This document shows, in pieces, positions 33,538-41,101 of a stretch of DNA of 41,101 nt (position 1 is its first letter; each line of letters opens with the position of its first letter). The translations under genes and the position numbers were made by a program. The DNA comes from an uncultured Clostridia bacterium (GTDB taxonomy: Bacteria; Bacillota; Clostridia; TANB77; UBA1234): positions 1 through 41,101 of the forward strand of contig CAKPEV010000010.1 in NCBI GenBank assembly GCA_934149405.1. The letters run 5' to 3'. Below the pieces are notes generated by a model, which did no database searches, was not told where the DNA came from, and was given only the letters and a program-made list of their open reading frames with translations.

Positions 33538-34093
33538 ATGAATAAAATAAATTTAGAAAAAATTGAAAAACTATTTATGTATTTTATCATGTATTCAATA
33601 ATAGGCTGGACATATGAAGTATTTTTAGAAACAGTCATTTATAAATGGGGCTTTTCAAACAGAGGAGTACTATTTGGTCCATATTGCCCAGTATACGGAT
33701 TTGGAGTGCTCATATTCCTATTTACAGTGTATCCAATCATAAAAGATAAAACAATAAAAAAGAGACTTTTGTACATACCATTAGTATTTATCGGTTGCAT
33801 GGCAATAGCCACTCTTTTAGAATTGCTTACATCATATTTGTGCGAATTAACGATGGGTTCATGGCCGTGGCAAACATATGCAAGAGACTATAAAATACAT
33901 TTTCAAGGAAGAATCGCACTAAGTCCAAGCATAAGGTTTGGTCTTGGCGGAACAGTATTTTTATACATATTGCAACCAGTATTTGAAAAACTAATGCAAA
34001 AGCTTCGGAGCAAAGAAGATAAACATTATATCAATATCATTAGTTATAGTAATGCTAATCGATGTGCTTTATACATTTGTTTTAAAAAAGTAA
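33538..34093 (+). CDS. putative ABC transporter permease-like membrane protein (CmpB family), read through a +1 frameshift at CGG
   Basis: In frame 0 the protein is 189 residues and matches the family through SIRFGLGGTVFLYILQPVFEKL, then after LMQKL reads RSKEDKHYINII…, a hydrophilic tail that does not look like a membrane protein. Skipping the C of CGG at 34006 gives LMQKL-GAKKINIISISLVIVMLIDV and LYTFVLKK, stop TAA 34091-34093, a clean final membrane helix with a KK end. The joined protein is 184 residues, normal for this PF06541 family of unknown function, with about five membrane segments. This is the clearest case where frame 0 is not simply stopped but yields a wrong C-terminus. Confidence 0.82.
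34003..34009 (+). other. candidate +1 recoding site CTT-C-GGA in the permease-like gene
   Basis: Frame 0: CTT CGG AGC. Shifted: CTT (C) GGA GCA AAG. Confidence 0.7.
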
Positions 34094-34101
34094 ATATTTC
34101 A

Positions 34102-34170
34102 AATTAAAACTTATATATTTTATTTGAACAAAAAGAAAATTTTTTACAATAGCATATATAAGTTTTAATT
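34102..34170. repeat. 16-bp perfect inverted repeat
   Basis: AATTAAAACTTATATA (34102-34117) and TATATAAGTTTTAATT (34155-34170) with 37 bases between. The loop includes a T6 run. It could act as a weak terminator for the membrane protein gene or bind a regulator. It follows the shifted-frame stop by 8 bases. Confidence 0.7.
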
Positions 34171-34216
34171 GTATCAACTTTCGAAAAAATATATTTCTTT
34201 TTTAATATTATTAGTA

Positions 34217-34222
34217 TATAAT
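34217..34222 (+). promoter_or_regulatory. ftsY -10 box
   Basis: TATAAT at 34217-34222; the -35 is not convincing. Confidence 0.5.
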
Positions 34223-34273
34223 GAAAAAGCAGTTAAGGTAATAACTAGCAACAAAAGAGAGAGGAAGATTTAA

Positions 34274-35182
34274 ATGTCATTTTTTAACAAACTAAAAGAA
34301 GGACTTGCTAAAACAAAAGGAAGTTTTGATGAAAAAATAAACAATGTATTTGCAAATTTCAGAAAAGTAGATGAAGAACTAATGGATGAGCTAGAGGAGG
34401 CACTAATATTATCAGATGTTGGTCCTACTACAGCTTCAGATATAATAGATGATTTAAGATTAACAATAAAAAGAAACAAAATAGAAGATGCAGAATTAGT
34501 TAAAGAAGAATTAAAAAAGAAAATAGAAGCAATATTAAATAGCAACGATAATGAATTGAAACTAGAAACGAAACCATCAGTTATACTAGTTGTTGGTGTT
34601 AATGGCGCAGGAAAAACAACATCAATAGGAAAGATGGCTGCGAATTTCAAAAAAGAAGGTAAGAAAGTTTTAGTAGCTGCTGCTGATACATTTAGAGCTG
34701 CGGCAATAGAGCAGTTAGAAGTTTGGGTAGATAGAGCAGGAGTTGATATATTAAAGAGACCAGAGGGTTCAGACCCTGCCTCTGTAGTTTTTGATGCATC
34801 TAAAAAAGCAAAAGAAGAAAACTACGACATCTTAATAGTAGATACAGCAGGACGTTTACATACAAAGAAAAACCTAATGGATGAATTGAATAAAATTCAA
34901 AGAATAATAGATAAAGAATTGGCAGATTGTTCACAAGAAATTTTAATAGTACTAGATGGTACAACAGGACAAAATGCTTTGATTCAAGCAAAAGAATTTT
35001 CAGAAGTTACAAAAATAACAGGAATAGTTCTTACAAAGTTAGATGGAACAGCAAAAGGTGGAGTTGTTATAGGAATATGCAATGAACTAAAAATTCCAGT
35101 AAAATATATTGGTGTTGGTGAAAAAATAGATGACCTACAAAAATTTAGTTCAGAAGACTTCATAAAAGCAATATTAGACTAA
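34274..35182 (+). CDS. ftsY: signal recognition particle receptor FtsY
   Basis: 302 residues; short acidic A-region, then the NG domain. GVNGAGKTTSIGKMA (P-loop), VAAADTFRAAAIEQL, DTAGRLHTKKNLM and TKLDGTAKGG are the SRP GTPase motifs. It docks ribosome-SRP at the membrane. The linker before the NG domain is short, as in many Firmicutes. ATG 34274 with GAGAGGA upstream. Followed by rimO after 17 bases. Confidence 0.97.
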   Translation: MSFFNKLKEGLAKTKGSFDEKINNVFANFRKVDEELMDELEEALILSDVGPTTASDIIDDLRLTIKRNKIEDAELVKEELKKKIEAILNSNDNELKLETKPSVILVVGVNGAGKTTSIGKMAANFKKEGKKVLVAAADTFRAAAIEQLEVWVDRAGVDILKRPEGSDPASVVFDASKKAKEENYDILIVDTAGRLHTKKNLMDELNKIQRIIDKELADCSQEILIVLDGTTGQNALIQAKEFSEVTKITGIVLTKLDGTAKGGVVIGICNELKIPVKYIGVGEKIDDLQKFSSEDFIKAILD

Positions 35183-35199
35183 AATCGGGGGTAATTAGA

Positions 35200-36463
35200 T
35201 TGCAAAAAATAGGTTTTATATCACTTCGGGTGTAGCAAAAATCTAGTAGATACTGAAATGATGATAGGATATTACAAAGAAAAAGGATATGAGATTGTAA
35301 ATAATCCAGAAGAGGCAGAAATATTAGTCATTAACACATGTGGATTTATAGAATCGGCCAAGAAAGAAGCAATTGATACGATTCTTGAAATGGCAGATTA
35401 TAAATCTAAAAACTGCAAAAAGTTAATAGTGACAGGGTGTCTAGTAGAAAGATACAAAGAAGAATTAGAAAAAGCCTTGCCAGAAGTGGATTTATTTATA
35501 CCTATAAAAGAATATGATAAAATATTTGATAAACTAGATTATATGAAGAGAACAATAACAACAGGCAAAAATTATGCGTACTTAAGAATTGCGGATGGCT
35601 GTAGCAACTATTGTACATATTGTGCTATTCCGTATATAAGAGGTCCATTAAAAAGTAGAACATTAGAAGATGTGCTAGAAGAGGCAAAAAGATTATCAAA
35701 AGAAGGATACAAAGAGATAATTTTAGTTGCACAAGACACTGCAAGATATGGTATGGACATATATGGCGAAAGCAAACTTGTTGAGCTTTTAAAAGAACTT
35801 TGTAAACTAGATTTCAAATGGATTAGATTTTTATATGCATATCCTGAAATGATTACAGATGAGTTAATAGATGTAGTGGCAAATAACGAGAAGATTTGCA
35901 ATTACTTTGATATTCCAATACAACACATATCAGACACAGTTTTAAAAAGAATGGGTAGAAAAAGTAACGGAGCATCAATAAGAGAAGTAATCAAAAAGAT
36001 AAGAAACAAAATACCAAATGTAGTAATTAGAACATCACTAATAGTAGGTTTCCCAGGCGAGAAAGAAAGTGACTTTGATGAGCTTTATAGCTTTGTAAAA
36101 GAAACTAAATTCGAAAGATTGGGTGTATTTAAATACTCAAAAGAAGAGGGAACGCCAGCTGTTAAATTAAAAGAACAAATACCAGAAGAAAGAAAAGAAG
36201 AAAGATACGATCAAATAATGTCTTTGCAACAAGAAGTGTCAGCTGAAAACAATCAAAAAATAATAGGTCAAAAATTAGAATGTATAATAGATGGACTAAC
36301 AGACGATGGTGAAATGTATGTGACACGTTCATATAGAGATGTGCCGGATACAGATGGATTTGTATTTGTGAATAAAGAAAAAGAACATAAAGTAGGCGAC
36401 TTTATAGAATGCATCGTAAAAGAAGCATACGAATACGATTTGACAGCAAAAGAATTAAAATAA
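35200..36463 (+). CDS. rimO: ribosomal protein S12 methylthiotransferase, read through a +1 frameshift at CGG
   Basis: RimO adds a methylthio group to Asp of ribosomal S12. TTG 35200 (GGGGG 8 bases upstream) reads LQKIGFISL, then CGG GTG TAG stops frame 0 at 35232. Skipping C35227 gives GCSKNLVDTEMMIGYYK…, the family's canonical FISLGCSKN. The joined product is 420 residues: cluster Cys11, Cys47 (INTCGF) and Cys80 (TGCLVE) in the N-terminal UPF0004 domain, Cys134/138/141 of the radical SAM motif CSNYCTYC, and a C-terminal TRAM domain. Initiation at an ATG after the break (35258) would lose Cys11, essential for the auxiliary cluster, so the shift is needed for function. rimO-pgsA is a conserved Firmicutes order. 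Confidence 0.9.
35224..35230 (+). other. candidate +1 recoding site CTT-C-GGG in rimO
   Basis: Frame 0: CTT CGG GTG TAG. Shifted: CTT (C) GGG TGT AGC, giving the conserved LGCSKN. It resembles the RF2 frameshift site, CTT before a poor next codon, but without a stop in the shift position or a Shine-Dalgarno just upstream. Confidence 0.78.
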
Positions 36464-36481
36464 ATCTAAGGAGGAGTAATA

Positions 36482-37081
36482 ATGAATTTACCAAACAAAA
36501 TTACAGTTGCAAGAATGCTTTTAATTCCAATAATGATAATAGTTCCATATTTAGGACTTAATAACATTTTATTTGGAAGCGTTACAATAGGAAGTTTTAT
36601 AACGCTAATCATCTTTTTAATAGCTTCATTCACAGACTTTTTAGATGGATACTTAGCAAGAAAGAACAATTTAGTAACAACATTTGGTAAATTTTTAGAT
36701 CCTATAGCGGATAAACTATTAGTGCTATCAGCACTAATAATGCTTGTAGAACAAGGAATAATTCCTGGTTGGATTCCAATAATAATAGCGGCGAGAGAGT
36801 TTATAGTATCAGGAATAAGAATGTTGGCTGCTGGTGATGGCAAGGTAATTGCAGCTAGTTGGTATGGAAAAATAAAGACGGTATCGCAAATGATTGCAAT
36901 AAGTTTGGCATTCTTAAGCACAAATACATTTATGCAATTTACAAGTGTAGAAATGGGCACAGGAGCACTTATTTTAAATATACTTATGTCGCTTGCGATG
37001 ATAGTTGCTGTTTTAACGACAATACTGTCTGGAGTAGACTATTTTATGAAATCAAAAGATATCGTATTAAGATCAAAATAA
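36482..37081 (+). CDS. pgsA: CDP-diacylglycerol--glycerol-3-phosphate 3-phosphatidyltransferase
   Basis: 199 residues, about five membrane segments. CDP-alcohol phosphotransferase motif DGYLARKNNLVTTFGKFLDP followed by IADK (DGX2ARX8GX3DX3D) binds Mg2+. It starts the phosphatidylglycerol pathway. GGAGG lies upstream of ATG 36482. Same operon as rimO. Confidence 0.96.
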   Translation: MNLPNKITVARMLLIPIMIIVPYLGLNNILFGSVTIGSFITLIIFLIASFTDFLDGYLARKNNLVTTFGKFLDPIADKLLVLSALIMLVEQGIIPGWIPIIIAAREFIVSGIRMLAAGDGKVIAASWYGKIKTVSQMIAISLAFLSTNTFMQFTSVEMGTGALILNILMSLAMIVAVLTTILSGVDYFMKSKDIVLRSK

Positions 37082-37088
37082 TTTATGG

Positions 37089-37108
37089 CGGCACGTTTTA
37101 TCGTGCCG
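37089..37108 (+). other. GC-rich hairpin between pgsA and ligA
   Basis: Perfect 7-bp stem CGGCACG / CGTGCCG with TTTTAT loop, followed by only a short TATTT. It could be a weak terminator/attenuator or an mRNA processing site ahead of ligA. Confidence 0.6.
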
Positions 37109-37129
37109 TATTTAATATTGGGAGGAACT

Positions 37130-39109
37130 ATGGATAAAATAAAGTTAAGATACGAAGAGCTAAAAAAGCAAATCGAATATCATTCAGATAGATATTACAA
37201 TCAAGACGACCCAGAAATATCAGACTTTGAATATGATATGCTTATGTTAGAACTTAAAAATATAGAAAAGGAGCATCCTGAATTTATAACCAAAGATTCT
37301 CCAACACAGCATGTTGGTGGAAAAACAGATTCACACTTTGCTGCAGTCACGCATAAGGTTCCACTTCAAAGTTTGCAAGATGTTTTTAGCACGGCAGATG
37401 TAATAGCATTTGAAGAAAGAATAAATAAAACAGTGACATCACCTAGTTATGTAGTAGAAACAAAAATAGATGGACTTTCAGTTTCACTAGAATATGAAAA
37501 AGGAATTTTCGTAAGAGGAGCAACGCGTGGAGATGGACTAGTTGGAGAGGATGTGACAGTGAACCTAAAAACAATAAAAAACATTCCTCATAGACTAACA
37601 AAAGATGTCGATATAATAGTTCGTGGCGAAGTATTTATGCCTAAAAAGGATTTTGAAAAGTTAAATGAAGAAAGAGAAGTGCTTGGAGAAAAACTATTTG
37701 CAAATCCAAGGAATGCAGCAGCAGGGTCGCTTAGACAATTAGACCCTAAAATTACAGCTGAAAGAAATTTAGATATATACATTTTTAATGTTCAAAAATC
37801 AGATGATATAAAATTCACATCACATTATGAATCGTTAAATTATATGAAAGAACTAGGTTTCAATGTGAATCCATATGTGAAAAAGTGTAACAATATAAAA
37901 GAAGTTTTATCCGCAATAGATGAAATAGGAAATAAAAGAGGCGAGCTTACATTTGATATAGATGGTGCTGTTGTAAAGGTAGATAATTTAGCGCAAAGAG
38001 AAGAAATTGGTGTTACAACTAAGACTCCAAAGTGGGCAGTAGCATATAAGTATCCACCAGAGAAAAAGGAAACTAAGGTGTTAGATATAGTAGTACAAGT
38101 TGGAAGAACAGGAGCAATAACCCCTATGGCGATATTAGAGCCAGTTAGAGTTGCAGGCTCTGTAATATCAAAAACAACGCTTCACAACGAAGACTTTGTG
38201 AAAGAAAAAGACATAAGAATTGGCGATAAAGTCCTAATCCAAAAAGCAGGCGATGTTATTCCAGAAGTAGTTGAAGTATTAAAAGAAAAGAGAAATGGTA
38301 CAGAAAAAGAATTTCAAATGCCAAAAACATGTCCAGTCTGTGGCGCTGAAGCTGTAAGAGAAGACGGCGAGGCTGTCACAAGATGTACAGGAATAGAATG
38401 TCCAGCAATGTTATTTAGAAGCTTAATACATTTTGTATCAAGAGATGCAATGGATATAGATGGCATGGGACCAGCTATAATAGAACAATTATTAGATAAG
38501 AAATTAGTAGAAAATATTGCAGATATTTATTCTTTAAAATATGAAGATTTAGTATCACTTGAAAGAATGGGCGACAAGTCGGCTAAAAACTTGCTAAATG
38601 CCATAGAAAAGAGCAAAGAAAACTCTTTAGAAAAATTACTTAACTCATTTGGAATAAGACATATAGGATTAAAATCAGCCAAGATACTTGCAAAAAAATA
38701 TAATAATATAGAAGAAATAATGAACGCAAGTTATGAAGAACTATGCGGTATAAACGAAATTGGAGAAATAATGGCAGAAAGTATAGTTAAGTTTTTTGAA
38801 AGCAAACAAACAAAGGATTTAATAGAAAGGCTTAAACAAAATGGTGTAAACATGGAAAGTAAAATAGAAAAATCTCAAGATGAAAGATTTGCTGGAAAAA
38901 TATTCGTACTTACTGGCACTCTTCCAACACTTTCAAGAAACGAAGCAAGTGAAATAATAGAAAAGTTTGGCGGAAAAACATCTGGTAGCGTTTCAAAGAA
39001 AACAAGTTTTGTACTTGCAGGAGAAGAAGCAGGAAGCAAATTAACAAAAGCCGAAGAACTTGGCATACCAATAATAACAGAGGCAGAATTTTTAGAAATG
39101 ATAAAATAA
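37130..39109 (+). CDS. ligA: NAD-dependent DNA ligase
   Basis: 659 residues, normal LigA length. Adenylation domain with KIDG (catalytic Lys in VVETKIDGLSVS), nucleotide motifs GDGLVGEDVT and NPRNAAAGSLRQ, Cys4 zinc finger (CPVC…CTGIEC), HhH region, and a C-terminal BRCT domain (GKIFVLTGTLPTLSRNEASE). Start ATG 37130 with GGGAGGA 6-7 bases upstream; an in-frame ATG at 37085 lies in the hairpin and is unlikely. Zn ligands intact. Confidence 0.97.
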   Translation: MDKIKLRYEELKKQIEYHSDRYYNQDDPEISDFEYDMLMLELKNIEKEHPEFITKDSPTQHVGGKTDSHFAAVTHKVPLQSLQDVFSTADVIAFEERINKTVTSPSYVVETKIDGLSVSLEYEKGIFVRGATRGDGLVGEDVTVNLKTIKNIPHRLTKDVDIIVRGEVFMPKKDFEKLNEEREVLGEKLFANPRNAAAGSLRQLDPKITAERNLDIYIFNVQKSDDIKFTSHYESLNYMKELGFNVNPYVKKCNNIKEVLSAIDEIGNKRGELTFDIDGAVVKVDNLAQREEIGVTTKTPKWAVAYKYPPEKKETKVLDIVVQVGRTGAITPMAILEPVRVAGSVISKTTLHNEDFVKEKDIRIGDKVLIQKAGDVIPEVVEVLKEKRNGTEKEFQMPKTCPVCGAEAVREDGEAVTRCTGIECPAMLFRSLIHFVSRDAMDIDGMGPAIIEQLLDKKLVENIADIYSLKYEDLVSLERMGDKSAKNLLNAIEKSKENSLEKLLNSFGIRHIGLKSAKILAKKYNNIEEIMNASYEELCGINEIGEIMAESIVKFFESKQTKDLIERLKQNGVNMESKIEKSQDERFAGKIFVLTGTLPTLSRNEASEIIEKFGGKTSGSVSKKTSFVLAGEEAGSKLTKAEELGIPIITEAEFLEMIK

Positions 39110-39340
39110 GTAGTGCTATGAGAAAAAATGCAATAAATGACTTAAGCATATTCTACAAAGAAGTACAAATGTGTTTTGCTAAATATTATAAGCAAACTAT
39201 TCAAATAAAGCAGCTAAACCATGGCGTATTCAATGAAAAAAGTAGTATAGATTAATTTGTGGAAAAACAAACTAGCAAATGTGGCTTAAGCATATTTGTT
39301 CATATAATAAACAAAATCGAAATAAATTGGAGGGATATAA
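39110..39340. other. intergenic region between ligA and the ATP-grasp gene
   Basis: No gene or strong hairpin seen. The phrase CTTAAGCATATT occurs at both ~39139 and ~39284, a short direct repeat of unknown meaning. Confidence 0.4.
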
Positions 39341-40325
39341 TTGGAATTTTTAGATTTTATGTTAAAAGGAAATTATAAAAAGTTTTACCAAAGCTTGAAA
39401 GAAATAAGCAAAAAGAACGGAAAAAATCCAAGTTTAATGTTTGTCGATGCAGCATTTTCTTCTATATTATATGGCTCTCGGATTATCAGACTATCTAAAT
39501 TATAAATTTTACGAAAGAACAGCAAAAGAAAGAAGAAAGTATGTAACAATAAAATATGCATCTAAATTCTATGCAGAGTACTCACCAAAAGAAGCAGCAA
39601 CCAATCTTAGAATAAAACCGAAATTTCATGAACATTATGGAAAATACACAAGAAGAGACTATTTTATCCACGAACATGGAATAGAAAAACTAAAAGAATT
39701 CGTAGAAAAGCACCATGAATTCATAGTAAAACCGGTTGATGGTCTTGGCGGAAGTGGTGTCAGAAAAGCGTCAATTGATGAATATGCTTCAATAGATGAA
39801 CTATATAATAGGATAGAAACTAATAGAACATTTCTAGAAGAAATAGTAGTACAAAACGAAGAATGGGGAAAAATCTGCCCTAAGAGTGTAAACACGATTA
39901 GAGCAATGACTCGTATAATGAATGGAAAAGCAGAGTTATTCTATGCTGCTGCTAGAATTGGTAATGGTAAAGTTATAATGGACAATTTCCATCAAGGTGG
40001 AGTTGGCGTTAGCATAGACATGGAAAAAGGAACATTAGTAGGAAACGCCGTGTCAAAAGATCTAGAAGAAATGGAAGTGCATGGCGCAACAGGAATTAAA
40101 TTCGATGGATATAAAATACCTTATTGGGATGAAATAAAGAAAATGGTTTGCGAGGCAGCAGAAATAAACAAAGAAGTAAGAGTAGTTGGATGGGATGTTG
40201 CAATAGCAAAAGATGGCCCATTACTAATTGAAGCAAATAGAAGACCAGGATTTGATTTGGTGCAAGTTTTATTAAATCATGGTGCAAAGTATATGCTTGA
40301 AGAAGTAAAGAACGCAAAACCATAA
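39341..40325 (+). CDS. sugar-transfer-associated ATP-grasp protein, read through a +1 frameshift at CGG
   Basis: TTG 39341 with GGAGGG 6 bases upstream begins LEFLDFMLKGNYKKFYQSL. After 46 codons (…SSILYGS) frame 0 has CGG (39479) and later stops at a TAA (39506-39508). Skipping C39479 gives G-LSDYLNYKFYERTAKERRKY and a 281-residue ATP-grasp domain: FIVKPVDGLGGSGVRK (ATP Lys and Gly loop), VNTIRAMTRI, VGWDVAIAKDGPLLIEANRR (metal-binding Glu/Asn). The fused 327 residues match the usual size of this family (PF14397-type), which occurs in capsule and envelope loci and joins amino or sugar groups; exact substrate unknown. Without the shift the N-terminus is lost. Confidence 0.83.
39476..39482 (+). 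other. candidate +1 recoding site TCT-C-GGA in the ATP-grasp gene
   Basis: Frame 0: TCT CGG ATT ATC AGA CTA … TAA. Shifted: TCT (C) GGA TTA TCA GAC. Same heptamer (TCTCGGA) as in ispE. Confidence 0.72.
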
Positions 40326-40601
40326 AATAATATGCAAGAATATAAGATACATAATAATGAAAGAACTAATAGGTATAGAGTAAATAATATAATTAAGAAG
40401 AAATATAGTTAAATAAGATAATAGAGAATAAAGCGATGTAGAATGCCAATATTATTTTTTGAGCCTCAACCAAATCAAAATTGTAGGTTTAAATGATGTT
40501 GGCATTTACTAAAAGTAGTGATAGTGAACTTGAATAAAATACACAAAAATTGCATAAAAAGTTCACATAAATTTCAAGAAAAAATTACCATTAAAAAAGT
40601 G
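40326..40601. other. AT-rich region before the rRNA-type promoters
   Basis: No coding sequence supported. AATGCCAA (around 40442) and TTGGCATT (around 40499) could pair over a long loop; meaning unknown. Confidence 0.4.
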
Positions 40602-40630
40602 TTGACAGTATTAAATAATGATGTTAATAT
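40602..40630 (+). promoter_or_regulatory. rRNA-type promoter P1
   Basis: TTGACA (40602-40607), 17 bases, TAATAT (40625-40630) with TGT just before it. Confidence 0.8.
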
Positions 40631-40746
40631 AGAGCATGTCGCTGATAAAAATGCGACAAAAAATGAGTCATTTTTTGGTGACGATTTATCGATTTTTCAT
40701 CTTGAGATGAATGAGAAAAAAGATGGGAAAAAATCGAAAAAACTTG

Positions 40747-40775
40747 TTGACAATCTCTCAAAGAGATGTTAATAT
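40747..40775 (+). promoter_or_regulatory. rRNA-type promoter P2
   Basis: TTGACA (40747-40752), 17 bases, extended -10 TGTTAATAT. It shares GATGTTAATATAG and CATGTCG with P1, so the two are a tandem duplication 145 bp apart. Confidence 0.8.
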
Positions 40776-40871
40776 AGGACATGTCGAAAACAAAAAAACG
40801 ACGAACCGCTACGGCAAACGTCCGTAGCAAAAGCAAGATTTTAAAAAAATAAAAAAATCTTGAAAAAATGA

Positions 40872-40900
40872 TTGACTTTTGTCAAATAAGATGTTAAGAT
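40872..40900 (+). promoter_or_regulatory. rRNA-type promoter P3
   Basis: TTGACT (40872-40877), 17 bases, TGTTAAGAT (-10 TAAGAT 40895-40900). Confidence 0.75.
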
Positions 40901-40964
40901 TATAACTACCGTCGAGTAAGAAAATTATCTAATAAATCAAGATAAAAAATAAATAAAAAAGAGG

Positions 40965-40993
40965 TTGACAAACCTCAGGCGAGATGGTATACT
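40965..40993 (+). promoter_or_regulatory. rRNA-type promoter P4
   Basis: TTGACA (40965-40970), 17 bases, TGGTATACT (-10 TATACT 40988-40993). Confidence 0.85.
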
Positions 40994-41101
40994 AAACAAG
41001 GCTTCTGAAAAAAGACAAAATTCAAAAGCACATTGAAAAGTAAACAATGAGAAATAAGAGAAACCAAGCGAAAGTTTGATATGTTATGACATTAAAAACT
41101 G
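40994..41101 (+). promoter_or_regulatory. probable rRNA operon leader (16S start beyond the window)
   Basis: After P4 the transcript contains AGCACATTGAAAAGTAAACAATGAG, which resembles the leader found just before 16S rRNA in Firmicutes. With four promoters in a row, this is almost certainly an rrn leader; the 16S gene itself is not in the window. Confidence 0.7.

Noticed and set aside
6510..39482. Classic P-site re-pairing as sole mechanism for the +1 shifts
   Set aside because: CTT can re-pair with TTC as in prfB, but TCT to CTC and GTA to TAC pair poorly, so a feature of the CGG A site or a special tRNA is more likely.
6264..40325. Simple pseudogene decay or random sequencing error as explanation of the five breaks
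   Set aside because: Random single-base insertions would not all sit at in-frame CGG, and no homopolymer is involved. Not fully excluded: a systematic base-calling error before GGR must be checked in reads.
40518..40772. 84-codon open frame
   Set aside because: It spans promoters P1 and P2 region and has no ribosome binding site or family resemblance; the stretch is an rRNA promoter region.
1..41101. CRISPR array, tRNA genes, insertion sequences
   Set aside because: No spaced direct repeats, cloverleaf sequence or transposase gene were seen on either strand.

Overview
The window is a strongly AT-rich bacterial chromosome segment of about 41 kb. It fits an uncultured or gut-type low-GC member of the Bacillota, probably Clostridia-like. 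The evidence is GGAGG ribosome binding sites before almost every gene, sigma-A promoters with extended -10 (TGn) boxes, WhiA, a BofA-like protein, VanW, DltA/DltC, HtpG, and the blocks yqhQ-like/prmC/whiA/hemW and ftsY/rimO/pgsA/ligA. TGG is used for Trp and TGA as stop. The species assignment is inference.

Layout. 1-2538: end of an operon with a VWA/HExxH metallopeptidase. 2658-5600: a hypothetical gene, then an XRE-Fic protein coupled to an RtcB-type RNA ligase. 5612-8057: an alien-looking 64-aa ORF on the minus strand, an orphan ribbon-helix-helix antitoxin, ispE and a lipoprotein. 8130-10314: a divergent DUF1385 protein and an M29 aminopeptidase. 10330-15976: an XRE regulator divergent from a five-gene very AT-rich cluster (HMGL-like aldolase, CMP-sugar synthetase-like enzyme, P-loop kinase, sialyltransferase-like enzyme, Nudix) that looks like a small surface-glycan or CMP-metabolite pathway. 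16059-21920: purine permease, htpG, an XRE-ImmA/IrrE protein under a palindromic operator, and a ZnuA-like metal-binding protein. 21931-28571: thymidine kinase, SDR, Nudix, VanW, dltA-dltC, a BofA-like protein and small membrane proteins. 28700-29415: a MntA/HepT toxin-antitoxin pair. 29434-39109: housekeeping genes. 39341-40325: an ATP-grasp gene. 40602-41101: four tandem strong promoters and a leader, almost certainly of an rRNA operon whose 16S gene begins just past the window.

The main discovery candidate is a recurrent +1 frameshift at in-frame CGG. Five genes (ispE, dltA, a CmpB-family membrane protein, rimO and an ATP-grasp gene) are each interrupted once. In every case reading frame 0 runs into an in-frame CGG, and the conserved protein continues exactly one base later: the C is skipped and GGA or GGG is read as Gly. 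I found no other frameshift in the window. Checking every CGG by eye, the only other in-frame CGG codons (seven) fall in three atypical or poorly conserved genes (minus-strand ORF 5612-5806, DUF1385 paralog 8195-8881, membrane protein 27149-27670). All other genes have none. This suggests CGG is an unassigned, hungry or quadruplet (CGGR) codon at which the ribosome shifts +1, rather than five independent pseudogenes or random sequencing errors.

Other non-routine structure includes a 65-bp promoter/RBS cassette present in two exact copies 7.1 kb apart, a 28-bp palindromic leader element in two copies plus a half copy, a 10+6+10 palindrome over the promoter of the ImmA gene, and a 16-bp perfect inverted repeat after the CmpB-family gene.
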